Shown here piece after piece: positions 35,265-44,821 of a DNA stretch of 61,417 bases. Each line of letters begins with the position of its first letter. Positions within the stretch are counted from its first letter, which is position 1. Position numbers and translations under genes: made by a program. Source of the DNA: Bacteroidales bacterium (GTDB lineage Bacteria > Bacteroidota > Bacteroidia > Bacteroidales > UBA932); NCBI GenBank assembly GCA_017423025.1, contig JAFPGC010000011.1, positions 1 through 61,417 on the forward strand, given 5' to 3'. The notes beneath the pieces are model-generated. The model searched no databases and was not told where the DNA came from. It saw nothing but the letters and a program-made list of their open reading frames with translations.

Positions 35265-36275
35265 ATGAAAAAGAGTATCCTTCTCCTTGCCGCCCTCGCC
35301 GCTGCCGTAGCCTGCGGCAACCAGGGCGCCAACCAGAACGCCGCCCCGGAAGAAACCATTCCCAATGTTGAGGTGGCCACCGCCGTAGCCCGCGACGTTC
35401 CGCAGGACAACGTGTATGCCTCCACCGTGCAGGCCTACGCCGTCAACAACATCGCCCCCCAGACCGCCGGCCGCATCCGCAAGATCAACGTGGAAGTGGG
35501 CGACTACGTGGTCAAAGGCCAGATTCTGGCCGAGATGGACCGCCTCCAGCTGGATCAGACCGAGCTGCAGGTCCAGAACGACGACATCGAGTACGAGCGC
35601 CTCAAGGGCCTCTACAAGGAAGGCGGCGTATCCCAGAGCGACTTCGAGACGGCCGAGCTGGGCTACAAGATCCGCAAGACCACCCTTGAAAACCTGCGCG
35701 AGAACACCATCCTCCGCAGCCCCATCACCGGTTTTGTATCGGCCCGTAATTTTGACTCCGGAGACCTTTACTCCATGAGTTCCCCGCTGTTCACCGTGCA
35801 GCAGGTTACCCCTGTGAAGCTGCTGGTGGGCATCTCCGAGAGCGAATACACCAAGATCAAGAAGGGTGACAGCGTGTCCCTCACCGTGGATGCCATCCCC
35901 GGCGAAACCTTCACCGGCAAGGTAGACCGCCTGTATCCCACCATCGACCCCGCCACCCATACGTTCAAGGCCGAGGTGGTGGTGCCCAACGCCAACCGCG
36001 TGCTCCGTCCCGGCATGTACGCCCGCGTGACGGTGAACTTCGGCACCCGCCACAGCGTCATCGTCCCGGACATGTCCCTGGTAAAGCAGGAAGGCACCGG
36101 TACGCGTTTCATCTATGTCTTAAAGGCCGATAATACCGTAAGTTACCTGCCCGTGACCATAGGTCGTCACATGGGCCAGGAATACGAAATCCTCTCCGGT
36201 CTGGAAGAAGGCTCCCGGGTAGTGGTCAAGGGCCAGTCCCTCCTCAAGGACGGCGTTAAGGTGAACGTACTATGA
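35265..36275 (+). CDS. RND efflux periplasmic adaptor (membrane fusion protein)
   Basis: A 336-residue lipoprotein (lipobox ending AVAC, Cys17) of the HlyD/AcrA family. The lipoyl half-motifs are NIAPQTAGRIRKINVEVGDYVVKGQILAEMD and ENTILRSPITGFVSARNFDSGDLYS, separated by a short helical hairpin; a barrel domain (LVGISESEYTKIKKGDSV) and the membrane-proximal domain follow. It bridges the TolC-like channel and the RND pump. It overlaps the RND gene by four bases. Confidence 0.94.
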   Translation: MKKSILLLAALAAAVACGNQGANQNAAPEETIPNVEVATAVARDVPQDNVYASTVQAYAVNNIAPQTAGRIRKINVEVGDYVVKGQILAEMDRLQLDQTELQVQNDDIEYERLKGLYKEGGVSQSDFETAELGYKIRKTTLENLRENTILRSPITGFVSARNFDSGDLYSMSSPLFTVQQVTPVKLLVGISESEYTKIKKGDSVSLTVDAIPGETFTGKVDRLYPTIDPATHTFKAEVVVPNANRVLRPGMYARVTVNFGTRHSVIVPDMSLVKQEGTGTRFIYVLKADNTVSYLPVTIGRHMGQEYEILSGLEEGSRVVVKGQSLLKDGVKVNVL

Positions 36276-39200
36276 GTATCTACAGAACATCCGTAGAACA
36301 TCCGGTAACCACCGCACTGGTCTTCCTGGCATTTGCCATCCTGGGTATTTTCTCCCTGGTGCAGCTGCCGGTAGACAACTTCCCGGATTTTGAGTCCAAC
36401 ACCATCATGGTGATGAGCTCCTACCCCGGCGCCTCGGCCGAAGACGTGGAGACCAACCTCACCAAGGTGCTGGAGAACGCCCTGAACGGTGTCCCCAACC
36501 TCAAGGACATCACCTCCAACTCCCGCGAGAACATTGCCGTACTCACGCTGGAGTTCGAATATGGAATAGACATTGACGATGCCACCAACGACGTCCGGGA
36601 CAAATTGGACATGGTGAGCCAGAGCCTCCCGGACGGAGCCTCGGCGCCTTACCTGTTCAAGTTCAGCGCCGACGACATGCCCATCATGATCATGAGCGCC
36701 ACGGCCAACCAGAGCGTGAGCGCCCTGGACAAGATCCTGGACGAGCGTGTGGCCACCCCGCTGGCCCGTGTGACGGGCGTGGGTACGGTGTCGGTCACCG
36801 GCGCCCCCAAGCGTGAGATCCAGGTCTATTGCGACCCTTCCAAGCTGGAGGCTTACAACCTGAGCATCAGCGCCATCTCCTCCATCATTGCCGCCGAGAA
36901 CCGCAACATCCCTTCCGGCAGCATCGATATCGGCTCTGAAACCTATACCCTCCGCATCAAGAAGGAGTTCCAGGACCCGTCCGAACTGCTGGACATCGTA
37001 CTGGGTTCCGTGAACGGAGGCACCATCTACCTCCGCGACGTGGCCCGTATTACGGATACGGTGGAAGAGAAATCGCAGGAGTCCTACACCAACGGTATCC
37101 GCGGTGCCCAGATCATCATCCAGAAGCAGTCCGGCTACAATACGGTTGAGGTTATCAGGAAGGTGAAAACCACCCTCGCGGGCCTGCAGCGCAATCTGCC
37201 GGCCGATATCCAGATCAGCACGGTGGTGGACAGCTCCCGCAACATCCTCCGTACCATCAACTCCCTCAAGGAGACCATCCTCATCACCTTCCTGGTGGTT
37301 ATGCTGGTGGTGTTCCTGTTCCTGGGCCGCCTCAAGGGTACCCTCATCGTGGTGCTGTCCATCCCTATCGCCCTGCTGGCTTCCCTCATGTACCTGTATG
37401 CCACGGGCAACACGCTCAACATCATCTCCATGAGTGCCCTGTCCATTGCCATCGGTATGGTGGTGGACGACGCCATCGTGGTACTGGAGAACGTGACCTC
37501 GCACCTGGAAAGGGGTGAGAAACCCAAGGAGGCCGCCGTACACGGAACGGCCGAGGTGGGTATCTCGGTTATCGCCTCCACGCTCACCATGCTGTGCGTG
37601 TTCCTGCCGCTTACCATGATCAACGGCATGGCCGGTATCATGTTCCGGCAGCTGGGCTACATCGTGTCCATCATCATGATCGTGTCCACCACGGCTGCAC
37701 TTACGCTGGTTCCCATGCTGTGCGCCCTGCTGATGAACAACAAGCCCACCACCAACAAGCTGTACAAGGCTATCTTCACCCCGGTGAACAAGGTGCTGGA
37801 CGGCCTTTCCAACGGCTATTCCCGCATGATTTCCTGGTGTATGAACCGCAAGTTCCTCATCATGATTCTGGCCATAGTGATCTTTGCCGTAGTGATGGTC
37901 ATTTACGTCCCTCGCATGAAGACCGAGTTCTTCCCCAATGCCGACCAGGGCCGTATCCGCGCCACCATCGAACTGCCCATCGGCACATCCCAGGATGTTA
38001 CTCGTGAGGTGGCCGCCAGAATTTACGAGAAGATTCTGGCCGATGTCCCTGAAATTGAAGTCATGAGCTACAGTTTCGGCCAGGCCGATTCGGAAAACGC
38101 CTTCGCATCCATGCAGCAGAACGGCACTTACCTTATCTCCATGAACATCAACGTGGGCTCCATGGAAGACCGTGAACGCTCGGTCTCCGAGATTTCCGAC
38201 GTGATAAGGGCCGATCTGAAGCTCTTCCCGGAACTGAACCGCTTCAATGTGACCGAAGGCGGCATGGGTATGGGCGGCCGTGCCTCCGTGCAACTGGAGA
38301 TTTACGGTTACGATTTTGCCGAGACGGAAAGCGCCGCCCGCGAAATGAGGGCCCGCATGATGGAAAGCGGCCTCTTCACCCAGGCCATCCTGTCCCGAGA
38401 CCAGTATACTCCGGAATATGAAGTGGACTTCGACCGCGAAAAACTGGCCCTGAACGGCCTCAATTCGGTAACCGCCGCCACGGCCGTATCGGCCGCTATG
38501 AGCGGTGCCGTGGCCTCCTATTACCGCGAGGACGGTGAGGAATACAACATCCGCGTGCGCTACGCCCCGGAATTCCGCACCAGCATGGAAGACCTGGAGA
38601 ATGTCATCATCACCAATTCGGCTGGCCGCACCCTCAAGGTGAAGGACCTGGGCCGCATTGTGGAATCCAAGGTGCCGCCCACCATCCAGCGCAAGAACCG
38701 TGACCGCTACATTTCCGTCAACGGTATCATGGCCAAGGGCTATACCCTCAGTGACGGTGTGGAATATGTGCAAGGTTACCTCAACGCCCATCCGCTTCCC
38801 CACGGCCTCACCTGGGAGATTGGCGGAGACTACGAGGAGCAGCAGAAAATGTTCAGCAGCATGATTCTCCTGGCCCTCCTCATCATCATCCTGGTGTACA
38901 TGGTCATGGCTTCCCAGTTCGAGTCCTTCCTGGGACCTTTCGTCATCATGTTCTCCATCCCGTTCGCCTTTACCGGCGTGGCTCTGGGCAACATGGCCGC
39001 CAACCTGGCCATCGGCATGATGTCGGCCGTGGGTATCATCATCCTGCTGGGTATCGTGGTGAAGAACGGTATCGTGCTCATCGACTACACCATCCTCCTG
39101 CAGGAGCGTGGTTACAGTGTGCGTGAAGCCTCCGTCACCGCCGCCCGTGCCCGTCTGCGCCCCATCCTCATGACCACCCTCACCACCGTCCTGGGTATGC

Positions 39201-39361
39201 TGCCCATGGCGTTGGGCCGGGGAGAAGGTTCCGAGATGTGGAACGGCCTGGGTACCACCGTGGCCTGGGGTCTGAGTATCTCCACCCTCATCACCCTGGT
39301 ACTAATCCCTGTCCTCTACTGCGGCCTCTCCGAACGCCGTGAAAGACGCAAGAATAAGTAA
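36272..39361 (+). CDS. RND multidrug efflux permease
   Basis: A 1029-residue inner-membrane pump of the AcrB/HAE1 family with 12 membrane helices and two large periplasmic loops. The N-terminus IYRTSVEHPVTTALVFLAFAILGIFSLVQLPVD is typical; helix 4 carries the proton-relay stretch IAIGMVVDDAIVVLENV with paired Asp, and helix 10 has the matching VVKNGIVLIDY. It exports amphiphilic compounds using the proton gradient. Last gene of the operon; a structured repeat follows. Confidence 0.95.
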   Translation: MSIYRTSVEHPVTTALVFLAFAILGIFSLVQLPVDNFPDFESNTIMVMSSYPGASAEDVETNLTKVLENALNGVPNLKDITSNSRENIAVLTLEFEYGIDIDDATNDVRDKLDMVSQSLPDGASAPYLFKFSADDMPIMIMSATANQSVSALDKILDERVATPLARVTGVGTVSVTGAPKREIQVYCDPSKLEAYNLSISAISSIIAAENRNIPSGSIDIGSETYTLRIKKEFQDPSELLDIVLGSVNGGTIYLRDVARITDTVEEKSQESYTNGIRGAQIIIQKQSGYNTVEVIRKVKTTLAGLQRNLPADIQISTVVDSSRNILRTINSLKETILITFLVVMLVVFLFLGRLKGTLIVVLSIPIALLASLMYLYATGNTLNIISMSALSIAIGMVVDDAIVVLENVTSHLERGEKPKEAAVHGTAEVGISVIASTLTMLCVFLPLTMINGMAGIMFRQLGYIVSIIMIVSTTAALTLVPMLCALLMNNKPTTNKLYKAIFTPVNKVLDGLSNGYSRMISWCMNRKFLIMILAIVIFAVVMVIYVPRMKTEFFPNADQGRIRATIELPIGTSQDVTREVAARIYEKILADVPEIEVMSYSFGQADSENAFASMQQNGTYLISMNINVGSMEDRERSVSEISDVIRADLKLFPELNRFNVTEGGMGMGGRASVQLEIYGYDFAETESAAREMRARMMESGLFTQAILSRDQYTPEYEVDFDREKLALNGLNSVTAATAVSAAMSGAVASYYREDGEEYNIRVRYAPEFRTSMEDLENVIITNSAGRTLKVKDLGRIVESKVPPTIQRKNRDRYISVNGIMAKGYTLSDGVEYVQGYLNAHPLPHGLTWEIGGDYEEQQKMFSSMILLALLIIILVYMVMASQFESFLGPFVIMFSIPFAFTGVALGNMAANLAIGMMSAVGIIILLGIVVKNGIVLIDYTILLQERGYSVREASVTAARARLRPILMTTLTTVLGMLPMALGRGEGSEMWNGLGTTVAWGLSISTLITLVLIPVLYCGLSERRERRKNK

Positions 39362-39367
39362 TGATTA

Positions 39368-39483
39368 GAGTCACTATTGCTTTGCAAACCGTCGCTTCGC
39401 GACCCCTCCCACCGGCAGAGCCGGCGGGCCCCTCCCTCTTACGAGCCGAGGGTGGCTACGGGTTTGCAAAGCAATAGTGACTC
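39368..39483. repeat. Structured hairpin repeat after the RND operon (copy 2)
   Basis: A perfect 23-bp outer inverted repeat (39368-39390 with 39461-39483) encloses a 5-bp stem GTCGC/GCGAC (39391-39403), the linker CCCTCCCA, a 5-bp stem CCGGC/GCCGG (39412-39424), the linker CGGGCCCCTCCC (39425-39436) and the 17-mer GCCGAGGGTGGCTACGG (39445-39461). Linkers equal those of copy 1 at 9869-10037; stems differ but pair. As RNA it would fold into one long hairpin with side stems and may end the efflux transcript. Confidence 0.85.
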
Positions 39484-39501
39484 CAGGTTAAAATATTGAT
39501 T

Positions 39502-39795
39502 ATGAAAGCAATATTTGTCGCATATAATCAGGCTTACAATCAGGAGATTGTAGAGCTTTTTGAGCAGTTGGGACAGCGGGGATATACCGTTTGGAGCGAG
39601 ATTGGCGGCCGCGGCAGTGTAGACGGCGAGCCGCATCTGGGCAACCACGCCTGGCCCACTCAGAACCATGCCCTCCTTACCGTGGTGGACGATGCCCTGG
39701 CCACCAAGGCCATGGCCGCCCTCCGCGAAACCGACGCGGCCAATCCCAAGCTGGGCCTCCGCGCCTATGTCCTTCCTGTGGAAGAAGTTTTGTAA
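39502..39795 (+). CDS. PII-like family protein
   Basis: A 97-residue protein, MKAIFVAYNQAYNQEIVELFEQLGQRGYTVW..., with a ferredoxin-like babbab pattern and the conserved GRGSVDGEPHLGNHAWPTQNH, as in small PII-related proteins that often follow RND efflux genes in Bacteroidota. A signalling or metal-linked role is possible, but the ligand is unknown. ATG 39502 is preferred to the TTG at 39496. Confidence 0.8.
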   Translation: MKAIFVAYNQAYNQEIVELFEQLGQRGYTVWSEIGGRGSVDGEPHLGNHAWPTQNHALLTVVDDALATKAMAALRETDAANPKLGLRAYVLPVEEVL

Positions 39796-39802
39796 AATTT
39801 AT

Positions 39803-39810
39803 TATCTTTG
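39803..39810 (+). promoter_or_regulatory. Promoter -7 box for trxA
   Basis: TATCTTTG, full consensus, 23 bases before the trxA ATG. Confidence 0.65.
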
Positions 39811-39833
39811 TAAGACTATAAAACAAAATAGCC

Positions 39834-40148
39834 ATGCCTAAAGTAGCGACCAATACCAATTTTACCGAGCTCATCAATGACAACAAGCTGGTCATTGTGG
39901 ACTTCTGGGCCACTTGGTGCGGCCCTTGCCGCATGATTTCTCCCCTCCTGGACGAACTGGAGGAAGAAATGGCCGGACAGATTACTGTCGTGAAGGTGAA
40001 TGTGGACGACGCCGACGAAATCGCCGCCCAGTACCGCATCATGAGCATTCCCACCCTGCTGTTCATCAAGAACGGTCAGATCGTAGACAAGACCGTGGGC
40101 GCCATGCCTAAACCCGCCCTCGCAGAAAAAATCAAGGCAAACCTATAA
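39834..40148 (+). CDS. trxA: Thioredoxin
   Basis: A 104-residue classical thioredoxin with the active site WATWCGPCRM (redox Cys pair) and the cis-proline in MSIPTLLFIKNG. It reduces protein disulfides in the cytoplasm. The spacing to the next gene is 13 bases. Confidence 0.97.
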   Translation: MPKVATNTNFTELINDNKLVIVDFWATWCGPCRMISPLLDELEEEMAGQITVVKVNVDDADEIAAQYRIMSIPTLLFIKNGQIVDKTVGAMPKPALAEKIKANL

Positions 40149-40161
40149 AACTATAACTAAC

Positions 40162-40764
40162 ATGAAAAAGATTCTGACTCTCATCGTAGCCCTCGTGGCT
40201 ACCGCCACTGTGGCTCATGCCCAGTTTGGTATCGTCGGTGGTCTCAACTTCTCCAAGACCGATATCAAAGTCAGCTCCTTCATTGAAGAAGCCAAGAACG
40301 TTACTCTCTATCACGCCGGTGTGGCCTGGAAGATGAAACTTCCCCTGGGCTTCGCCATCCAGCCCGAACTCACCTATCAGGTAAAGGGCGCCAAACTGGA
40401 GCAGTTCAAGGGTGAAGAACTCAAGTACAAGAACGGTTACATTGAACTGGGTGCCGGTGTCCAGTGGGGTCCGGACCTCATCATTGCCCGTCCTTACGTG
40501 TTTGCCCAGCCTTTCATCGGCTACATGGTGAACCCCGACAAGACCATCAGTGAGGTTAAGGATGTAACCAACAAACTGGAATATGGTATTGGCCTGGGCG
40601 GCGGTGTAGAGCTGTTCAAGCACATCCAGGTCTCCGTGCAGTGGTTCAGGAACCTGGGCAATATTGTGAATGGTGATGCTTCCAGCACCTCCGATGTCTG
40701 GAATAAAGTGAAAGACGTCAAGAACTATCAAGGTGTAAGGCTTTCTCTGGGCATCTTCTTCTAG
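40162..40764 (+). CDS. Outer membrane beta-barrel protein (PorT-like)
   Basis: A 200-residue exported protein with signal peptide MKKILTLIVALVATATVAHAQ, alternating amphipathic strands (FGIVGGLNFSKTDIKV, YIELGAGVQWGPDLI, GVRLSLGIFF) and a C-terminal aromatic residue, the mark of a small eight-stranded outer membrane barrel. No substrate can be inferred. It sits between trxA and a LOG gene without obvious functional link. Confidence 0.85.
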   Translation: MKKILTLIVALVATATVAHAQFGIVGGLNFSKTDIKVSSFIEEAKNVTLYHAGVAWKMKLPLGFAIQPELTYQVKGAKLEQFKGEELKYKNGYIELGAGVQWGPDLIIARPYVFAQPFIGYMVNPDKTISEVKDVTNKLEYGIGLGGGVELFKHIQVSVQWFRNLGNIVNGDASSTSDVWNKVKDVKNYQGVRLSLGIFF

Positions 40765-40770
40765 TAGCCC

Positions 40771-41298
40771 ATGAAGCAGGTTACCATCTATTGCTCATCC
40801 AGCAGTAAGATTGACCCTAAGTACAATGCGGCAGCGCGTGAATTAGTTCGCGCGCTGCACGCTTTGGGTTACGGGATCATTTCCGGCGGCGGCGCCCGCG
40901 GCACCATGGGAGCCATTACCGACGAGTCGGTCCTGGTGGGAGGCCAGCACGTGGCCGTTTTGCCCCGTTTTATGGACGGTCTGGAAAACACGGAAATCAC
41001 CCGCGTCATCTGGACGGACACTATGAGCACCCGCAAGGAGTTTATGAGGGCCGATACTTGTGCCGCCATCGCCCTGCCGGGCGGAATCGGCACCCTGGAC
41101 GAACTCATCGAAACCCTGGTCCTGGTAAAGCTGAAGCGCTACAACGGACAGATAATAGCCCTGAACATAGACGGCTATTACGAACCGCTGAAAACCCTTT
41201 TGGACCACTACGTAGCTAACCACATGATGGAACCGGAAGACCGGGACCTTATGAAGTTCCCCAACACGGTGGAAGAACTGATAGCCATACTCAAGTAA
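40771..41298 (+). CDS. LOG family nucleosidase-like protein (TIGR00730)
   Basis: A 175-residue Rossmann-like protein with the phosphoribohydrolase signature PGGIGTLDEL and the upstream STRKEFMRAD. Homologues cleave nucleoside 5'-monophosphates to the base and ribose 5-phosphate. The start MKQVTIYCSSSS matches the usual NTD. It overlaps the next gene by one base. Confidence 0.93.
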   Translation: MKQVTIYCSSSSKIDPKYNAAARELVRALHALGYGIISGGGARGTMGAITDESVLVGGQHVAVLPRFMDGLENTEITRVIWTDTMSTRKEFMRADTCAAIALPGGIGTLDELIETLVLVKLKRYNGQIIALNIDGYYEPLKTLLDHYVANHMMEPEDRDLMKFPNTVEELIAILK

Positions 41299-42281
41299 TG
41301 AACGATCTTCTGGCCTATCTGAAGCCCGGTTTGGAGCACGTGAATTCTTTTATTGATGCCGCGCTCCGAAGCGACATTGAGCTCCTGGACAGCACCAACC
41401 GCAGCCTGCGGGAACACCCGGGCAAGATGATGCGTCCTATGCTGGCCCTGCTGGTAGCAAGGGCCGCCAGTTCCTCATCGCCACTGCCCGAGGATACGTT
41501 CCGTTACGCGGCCGCCACGGAACTGTTGCACAACGCCACCCTTCTGCACGATGATGTGGTGGATGGTGCCACGGAGCGCCGGGGGATGCCCACGGTAGCT
41601 ACCCTGCTGGGAGGCTCTGCGGCCGTGCTGATAGGCGATTACTGGCTGCAGAAATGCTTGAGGCTCATTTTGGGAGCCCGTCGCGAGACCGACCGCGTGC
41701 TCCGGCTCTTTGCCCAGACGTTGGGCCACCTTACGGAAGGCGAGCTCCTGCAGATGCAGAAAGCCACCTCGGGAGACACCACCCAGGCCGATTATCTTCG
41801 CATCATCTACGGCAAGACCGCTTCCCTCTTTGAGTCTACGGCCCTTTCGGCCGCCATTTCAGTGAGCGCCTCCGAAGACGTGATCCGAGCGATGGGTGAT
41901 TACGCAGTGGAGCTGGGCATTGCCTTCCAGATCAAGGACGATATCTTCGATTATTCCGACGAGGCGCAGGCGTTGGGTAAGCCCGTGGGCATAGACCTGA
42001 AGGAGCAGAAAATCACCCAGCCTTTGCTGTGTGCGCTGGAAACCGTGCCGGAGGAAGAGCAGAAGCGCATCCGCGGTCTGGTGGCCCGGATAAGTGACCA
42101 TCCGTCCCTGGCCGATGAAGTATCGGCCTTTGTGAAAGCGCACGATGGCGTTTCTCTGGCCGTGATCGAAATGAACAAACGGATCCAGAAGGCCATTTCC
42201 CTGCTGGACATCCTCCCGGATTCCAAGCACAAGGAGTATTTGATAAAACTGGCCCGCCTGGTAGGGAAGAGAGAGAGTTAA
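41298..42281 (+). CDS. Polyprenyl synthetase (trans-prenyltransferase)
   Basis: A 327-residue all-helical isoprenyl diphosphate synthase. The two Asp-rich motifs are HDDVVDGATERRG and KDDIFDYS, which bind Mg-diphosphate. In a menaquinone-using organism the product is probably the long side chain for menaquinone (octaprenyl or similar), linking it to MenG; chain length cannot be read from sequence here. It overlaps holB by one base. Confidence 0.93.
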   Translation: MNDLLAYLKPGLEHVNSFIDAALRSDIELLDSTNRSLREHPGKMMRPMLALLVARAASSSSPLPEDTFRYAAATELLHNATLLHDDVVDGATERRGMPTVATLLGGSAAVLIGDYWLQKCLRLILGARRETDRVLRLFAQTLGHLTEGELLQMQKATSGDTTQADYLRIIYGKTASLFESTALSAAISVSASEDVIRAMGDYAVELGIAFQIKDDIFDYSDEAQALGKPVGIDLKEQKITQPLLCALETVPEEEQKRIRGLVARISDHPSLADEVSAFVKAHDGVSLAVIEMNKRIQKAISLLDILPDSKHKEYLIKLARLVGKRES

Positions 42282-43255
42282 TGAAAATTTATGGTAATAC
42301 GGAAATAGTATCGGCCCTTTCCCAGATGGTGGAAAGCGGTCACATTCCGCATGCCATGCTGCTGCATCAGGACGATGGCGGCGGCGCTTTCCCCCTGATC
42401 CTCAACTTCCTGGAGCAGCTCTACGGCGGCAATCCGCGCGTGGGCAAGCTCATCCATCCGGACATCCATTTCGTGTTCCCGGTCGCCGGGGCCGATAAAC
42501 CCGTATCGCTGCAGTACATCGCCCCTTTCCGGGAGCTTGTACTGCAGAACCCGTATTTCTACGAGAATGAACTGTACAGCGCAATAGGTATTGAAGGGAA
42601 GCAGGCAAGCATCTCTGTGAACGAGGCCCGCAGCATCCTGGACCGCCTGTCGCTGAGCGCCGTGGAGGGCGGCTACCGCACCGTGGTGCTGTATCTCCCG
42701 GAAAAAATGAACGTCCAGGCGGCCAACGCCCTCCTCAAAATGGTGGAGGAGCCGCCCCGCCAGACCCTTTTCCTCTTCATTACCCAGGCTCCCGAGAAGG
42801 TGCTCCAAACCATCGCTTCCCGCTGCCTGCACCTGCGTGTGCAGCCGCTCAGCCCCGAGGCCGATGCCGAAGTCCACGCCCGGGAGGCCGCCGGCAACGC
42901 CATGCTCCAGGACCTCTTCCACGACCTTCTGGACGCCCTGGTGGCCCGCGACCTGCTCAAGGCCCTGGAAACCGGAGAGGCCGTGGCCGACCTCAAGGTC
43001 CGCGAGCAGCAGAAAACCTTCTGCCGCCTGGCCTCGGAGGACCTCCGCCGCATTTTCATGCTGCAGAAATCGGCCTCCCTGGCCCGCCTCCCGCAAGGGC
43101 AGGAGGACTATTTCAAGCGCATGGCAGGGGCCCTCAAGCCCACCTTCCCCCGGAAGGCGCTGGAGAGCCTGGACCGCGCCCTGCTCCTGCTGGAGCGCAA
43201 TGTGAACCAGAAAATACTCTTCACCGACATGGTGAATCAATTATATACGCTATGA
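42281..43255 (+). CDS. holB: DNA polymerase III delta' subunit-like protein
   Basis: A 324-residue clamp-loader protein. It resembles delta' in SISVNEARSILDRLSLSAVEGGYRTVVLYLPEKMN and the SRC motif region TIASRCLHLRV, with AANALLKMVEEPP typical of the family. The Walker A site is lost (HQDDGGGAFPLI), as is usual for the non-catalytic delta', and the zinc module appears missing. It overlaps the next gene by four bases. Confidence 0.9.
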   Translation: MKIYGNTEIVSALSQMVESGHIPHAMLLHQDDGGGAFPLILNFLEQLYGGNPRVGKLIHPDIHFVFPVAGADKPVSLQYIAPFRELVLQNPYFYENELYSAIGIEGKQASISVNEARSILDRLSLSAVEGGYRTVVLYLPEKMNVQAANALLKMVEEPPRQTLFLFITQAPEKVLQTIASRCLHLRVQPLSPEADAEVHAREAAGNAMLQDLFHDLLDALVARDLLKALETGEAVADLKVREQQKTFCRLASEDLRRIFMLQKSASLARLPQGQEDYFKRMAGALKPTFPRKALESLDRALLLLERNVNQKILFTDMVNQLYTL

Positions 43256-44400
43256 ACGAATATTCCAATGAGTCCATCCAGTTCGACTGTTTCCGCGGAT
43301 GCACCGTGGTTACGGATGAAGAATCGGGTGAAAAAGATATCCGCTACCGCCAGGGCTGCTGCAAGCTGGAGGTTTACGACGTGCTCAAAGGCATCTCCCA
43401 GGAGCAGTTCAACAACTATTTCGAGGTGCGTTTCAAGAACACCCGCAAGGGCATTTACGTGAATGCGTCGGGCCAGAGCATCAAGACCGGAGACCTGGTG
43501 GTGGTAGAGGCTGCAACCGGCCACGACCTGGGCATCGTAACCCTGGAAGGTCCCATCGTGGGCCGCCAGATGAAGTGCAAAGGCGTGGATCCCGAGAAGC
43601 AAGAGCTCAAAAAAATCTACCGCAAGGCCCGCCCCTTCGATATCCAGCGCTGGCAGGAAGCCATTGCCCGCGAGCAGGAAACCATGATTCGCGCCCGTGT
43701 GCTGGCCAACAACCTGGGCCTGGAGATGAAGATAGGCGACGTGGAGTTCCAGGGTGACGGCACCAAGGCCATCTTCTACTACATTGCCGATGGCCGCGTG
43801 GACTTCCGCCAGCTCATCAAGGACTTTGCCGAGGAGTTCCATATCCGCGTGGAAATGAAGCAGATAGGCGCGCGCCAGGAAGCCGGCCTCATCGGAGGTC
43901 TGGGTGTTTGCGGCCGCGAACTATGCTGCGCCAACTACATCACCGAGTTCAAGTCCATCACCACATCGGCCGCCCGCACGCAGGACCTGAGCCTGAATCC
44001 GCAGAAACTGGCCGGCCAGTGCGGCAAGCTCAAATGCTGCCTCAATTACGAGGTGGCCGCCTACCTGGACGCCCATTCCCGCATCCCCCGCGTGCAGGAG
44101 CCCCTGGAGTTCGAAGACGGCCAGGCCTGGCTGGTAAAGACGGACATCCTGGCCGAGAAGCTCTATTTCTCCTACGAGAAAGGCTCTCTGGCCCAGACGT
44201 ATTCGTTATCGGCCGATGAAGTACGCGACATCCAGGCCATGAACCGCCGCGGCGAGAAGCCCGATACCCTCAAGCAGGAGGTGGTGGCCGCCCCTGAGTT
44301 CATCGATGCCGTGGGCGATGACGCCATCAACCGTTTCGACCCCGAAAAGCGCAAGAAGCGCCGTAACAGAAACCGGAACCGGAATCGTGAGAAGAAGTAG
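43252..44400 (+). CDS. ricT: PSP1/RicT (YaaT) family protein
   Basis: A 382-residue protein of the PSP1 C-terminal domain family. Conserved are CCKLEVYDVL, VRFKNTRKGIYVN, and the Cys cluster GVCGRELCCANYITEF with GQCGKLKCCLNYE, which in B. subtilis RicT helps bind iron-sulfur clusters in the Ric complex with RicA and RicF. The partners are not visible here. The C-terminus is a Lys/Arg/Asn tail. In this phylum the gene typically lies beside holB and gldH, as here; it overlaps both. Confidence 0.9.
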   Translation: MNEYSNESIQFDCFRGCTVVTDEESGEKDIRYRQGCCKLEVYDVLKGISQEQFNNYFEVRFKNTRKGIYVNASGQSIKTGDLVVVEAATGHDLGIVTLEGPIVGRQMKCKGVDPEKQELKKIYRKARPFDIQRWQEAIAREQETMIRARVLANNLGLEMKIGDVEFQGDGTKAIFYYIADGRVDFRQLIKDFAEEFHIRVEMKQIGARQEAGLIGGLGVCGRELCCANYITEFKSITTSAARTQDLSLNPQKLAGQCGKLKCCLNYEVAAYLDAHSRIPRVQEPLEFEDGQAWLVKTDILAEKLYFSYEKGSLAQTYSLSADEVRDIQAMNRRGEKPDTLKQEVVAAPEFIDAVGDDAINRFDPEKRKKRRNRNRNRNREKK

Positions 44401-44821
44401 TTTTTTCATTCTTCTGGCCCTGTTGGCCGTAGCCTGCCAGGAGCCCCTTTCCACCGAACAGTTCATCTCCGGTGGCGGGCCCTATGTGTTCACGGTGGAC
44501 CTTTCGGACACCACTGCCGCATACGATTTTGACCTCTACACCCGCCTGGACGGAGATCCGGAGGACCTTATCCCGGTCAAGGGCACTCTGCTGAGGGCCG
44601 AATGGCGCTCGCCCTCCGACTCGCTCTTTGTGGAGAAGATCTATCTTCCCCTCACGGGAACCCGCCAGTCCTTCTTCTCCCGTCAGATTTACGAGCCCTA
44701 CAGGGCCGATGTGCGCCCTGTCCAGCCCGGCCTGTGGACGGTCTCCTTCCGCCAGGAAGACCGCTCCCAGGTGGTTCCGTTCAGAGGATTGGGATTGGTT
44801 GTCAAGAAGAAAAGAGACTGA
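44387..44821 (+). CDS. gldH: GldH family gliding-motility lipoprotein
   Basis: A 144-residue lipoprotein with start GTG at 44387 (VRRSSFFILLALLAVACQEPLS); the lipobox Cys is residue 17. The rest resembles GldH, an outer membrane-associated lipoprotein needed for gliding in Flavobacterium johnsoniae but also present in non-gliding Bacteroidota, where the role is unclear. GTG is chosen because the signal peptide begins there; it overlaps ricT by 14 bases and trmB by one. Confidence 0.85.
   Translation: MRRSSFFILLALLAVACQEPLSTEQFISGGGPYVFTVDLSDTTAAYDFDLYTRLDGDPEDLIPVKGTLLRAEWRSPSDSLFVEKIYLPLTGTRQSFFSRQIYEPYRADVRPVQPGLWTVSFRQEDRSQVVPFRGLGLVVKKKRD

Noticed and set aside
32667-36053. A single 1128-codon minus-strand open frame
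   Set aside because: Only the last 293 codons are lgt. The upstream part is antisense to the TolC and MFP genes, has a repetitive His/Gly-rich composition and also runs through the family C repeat. Codon bias of GC-rich genes leaves the antisense frame open.
44602-44820. N-terminal extension of TrmB
   Set aside because: The extension lies in the out-of-frame 3' part of gldH, and the family start is MGHGKLKKF at 44821.
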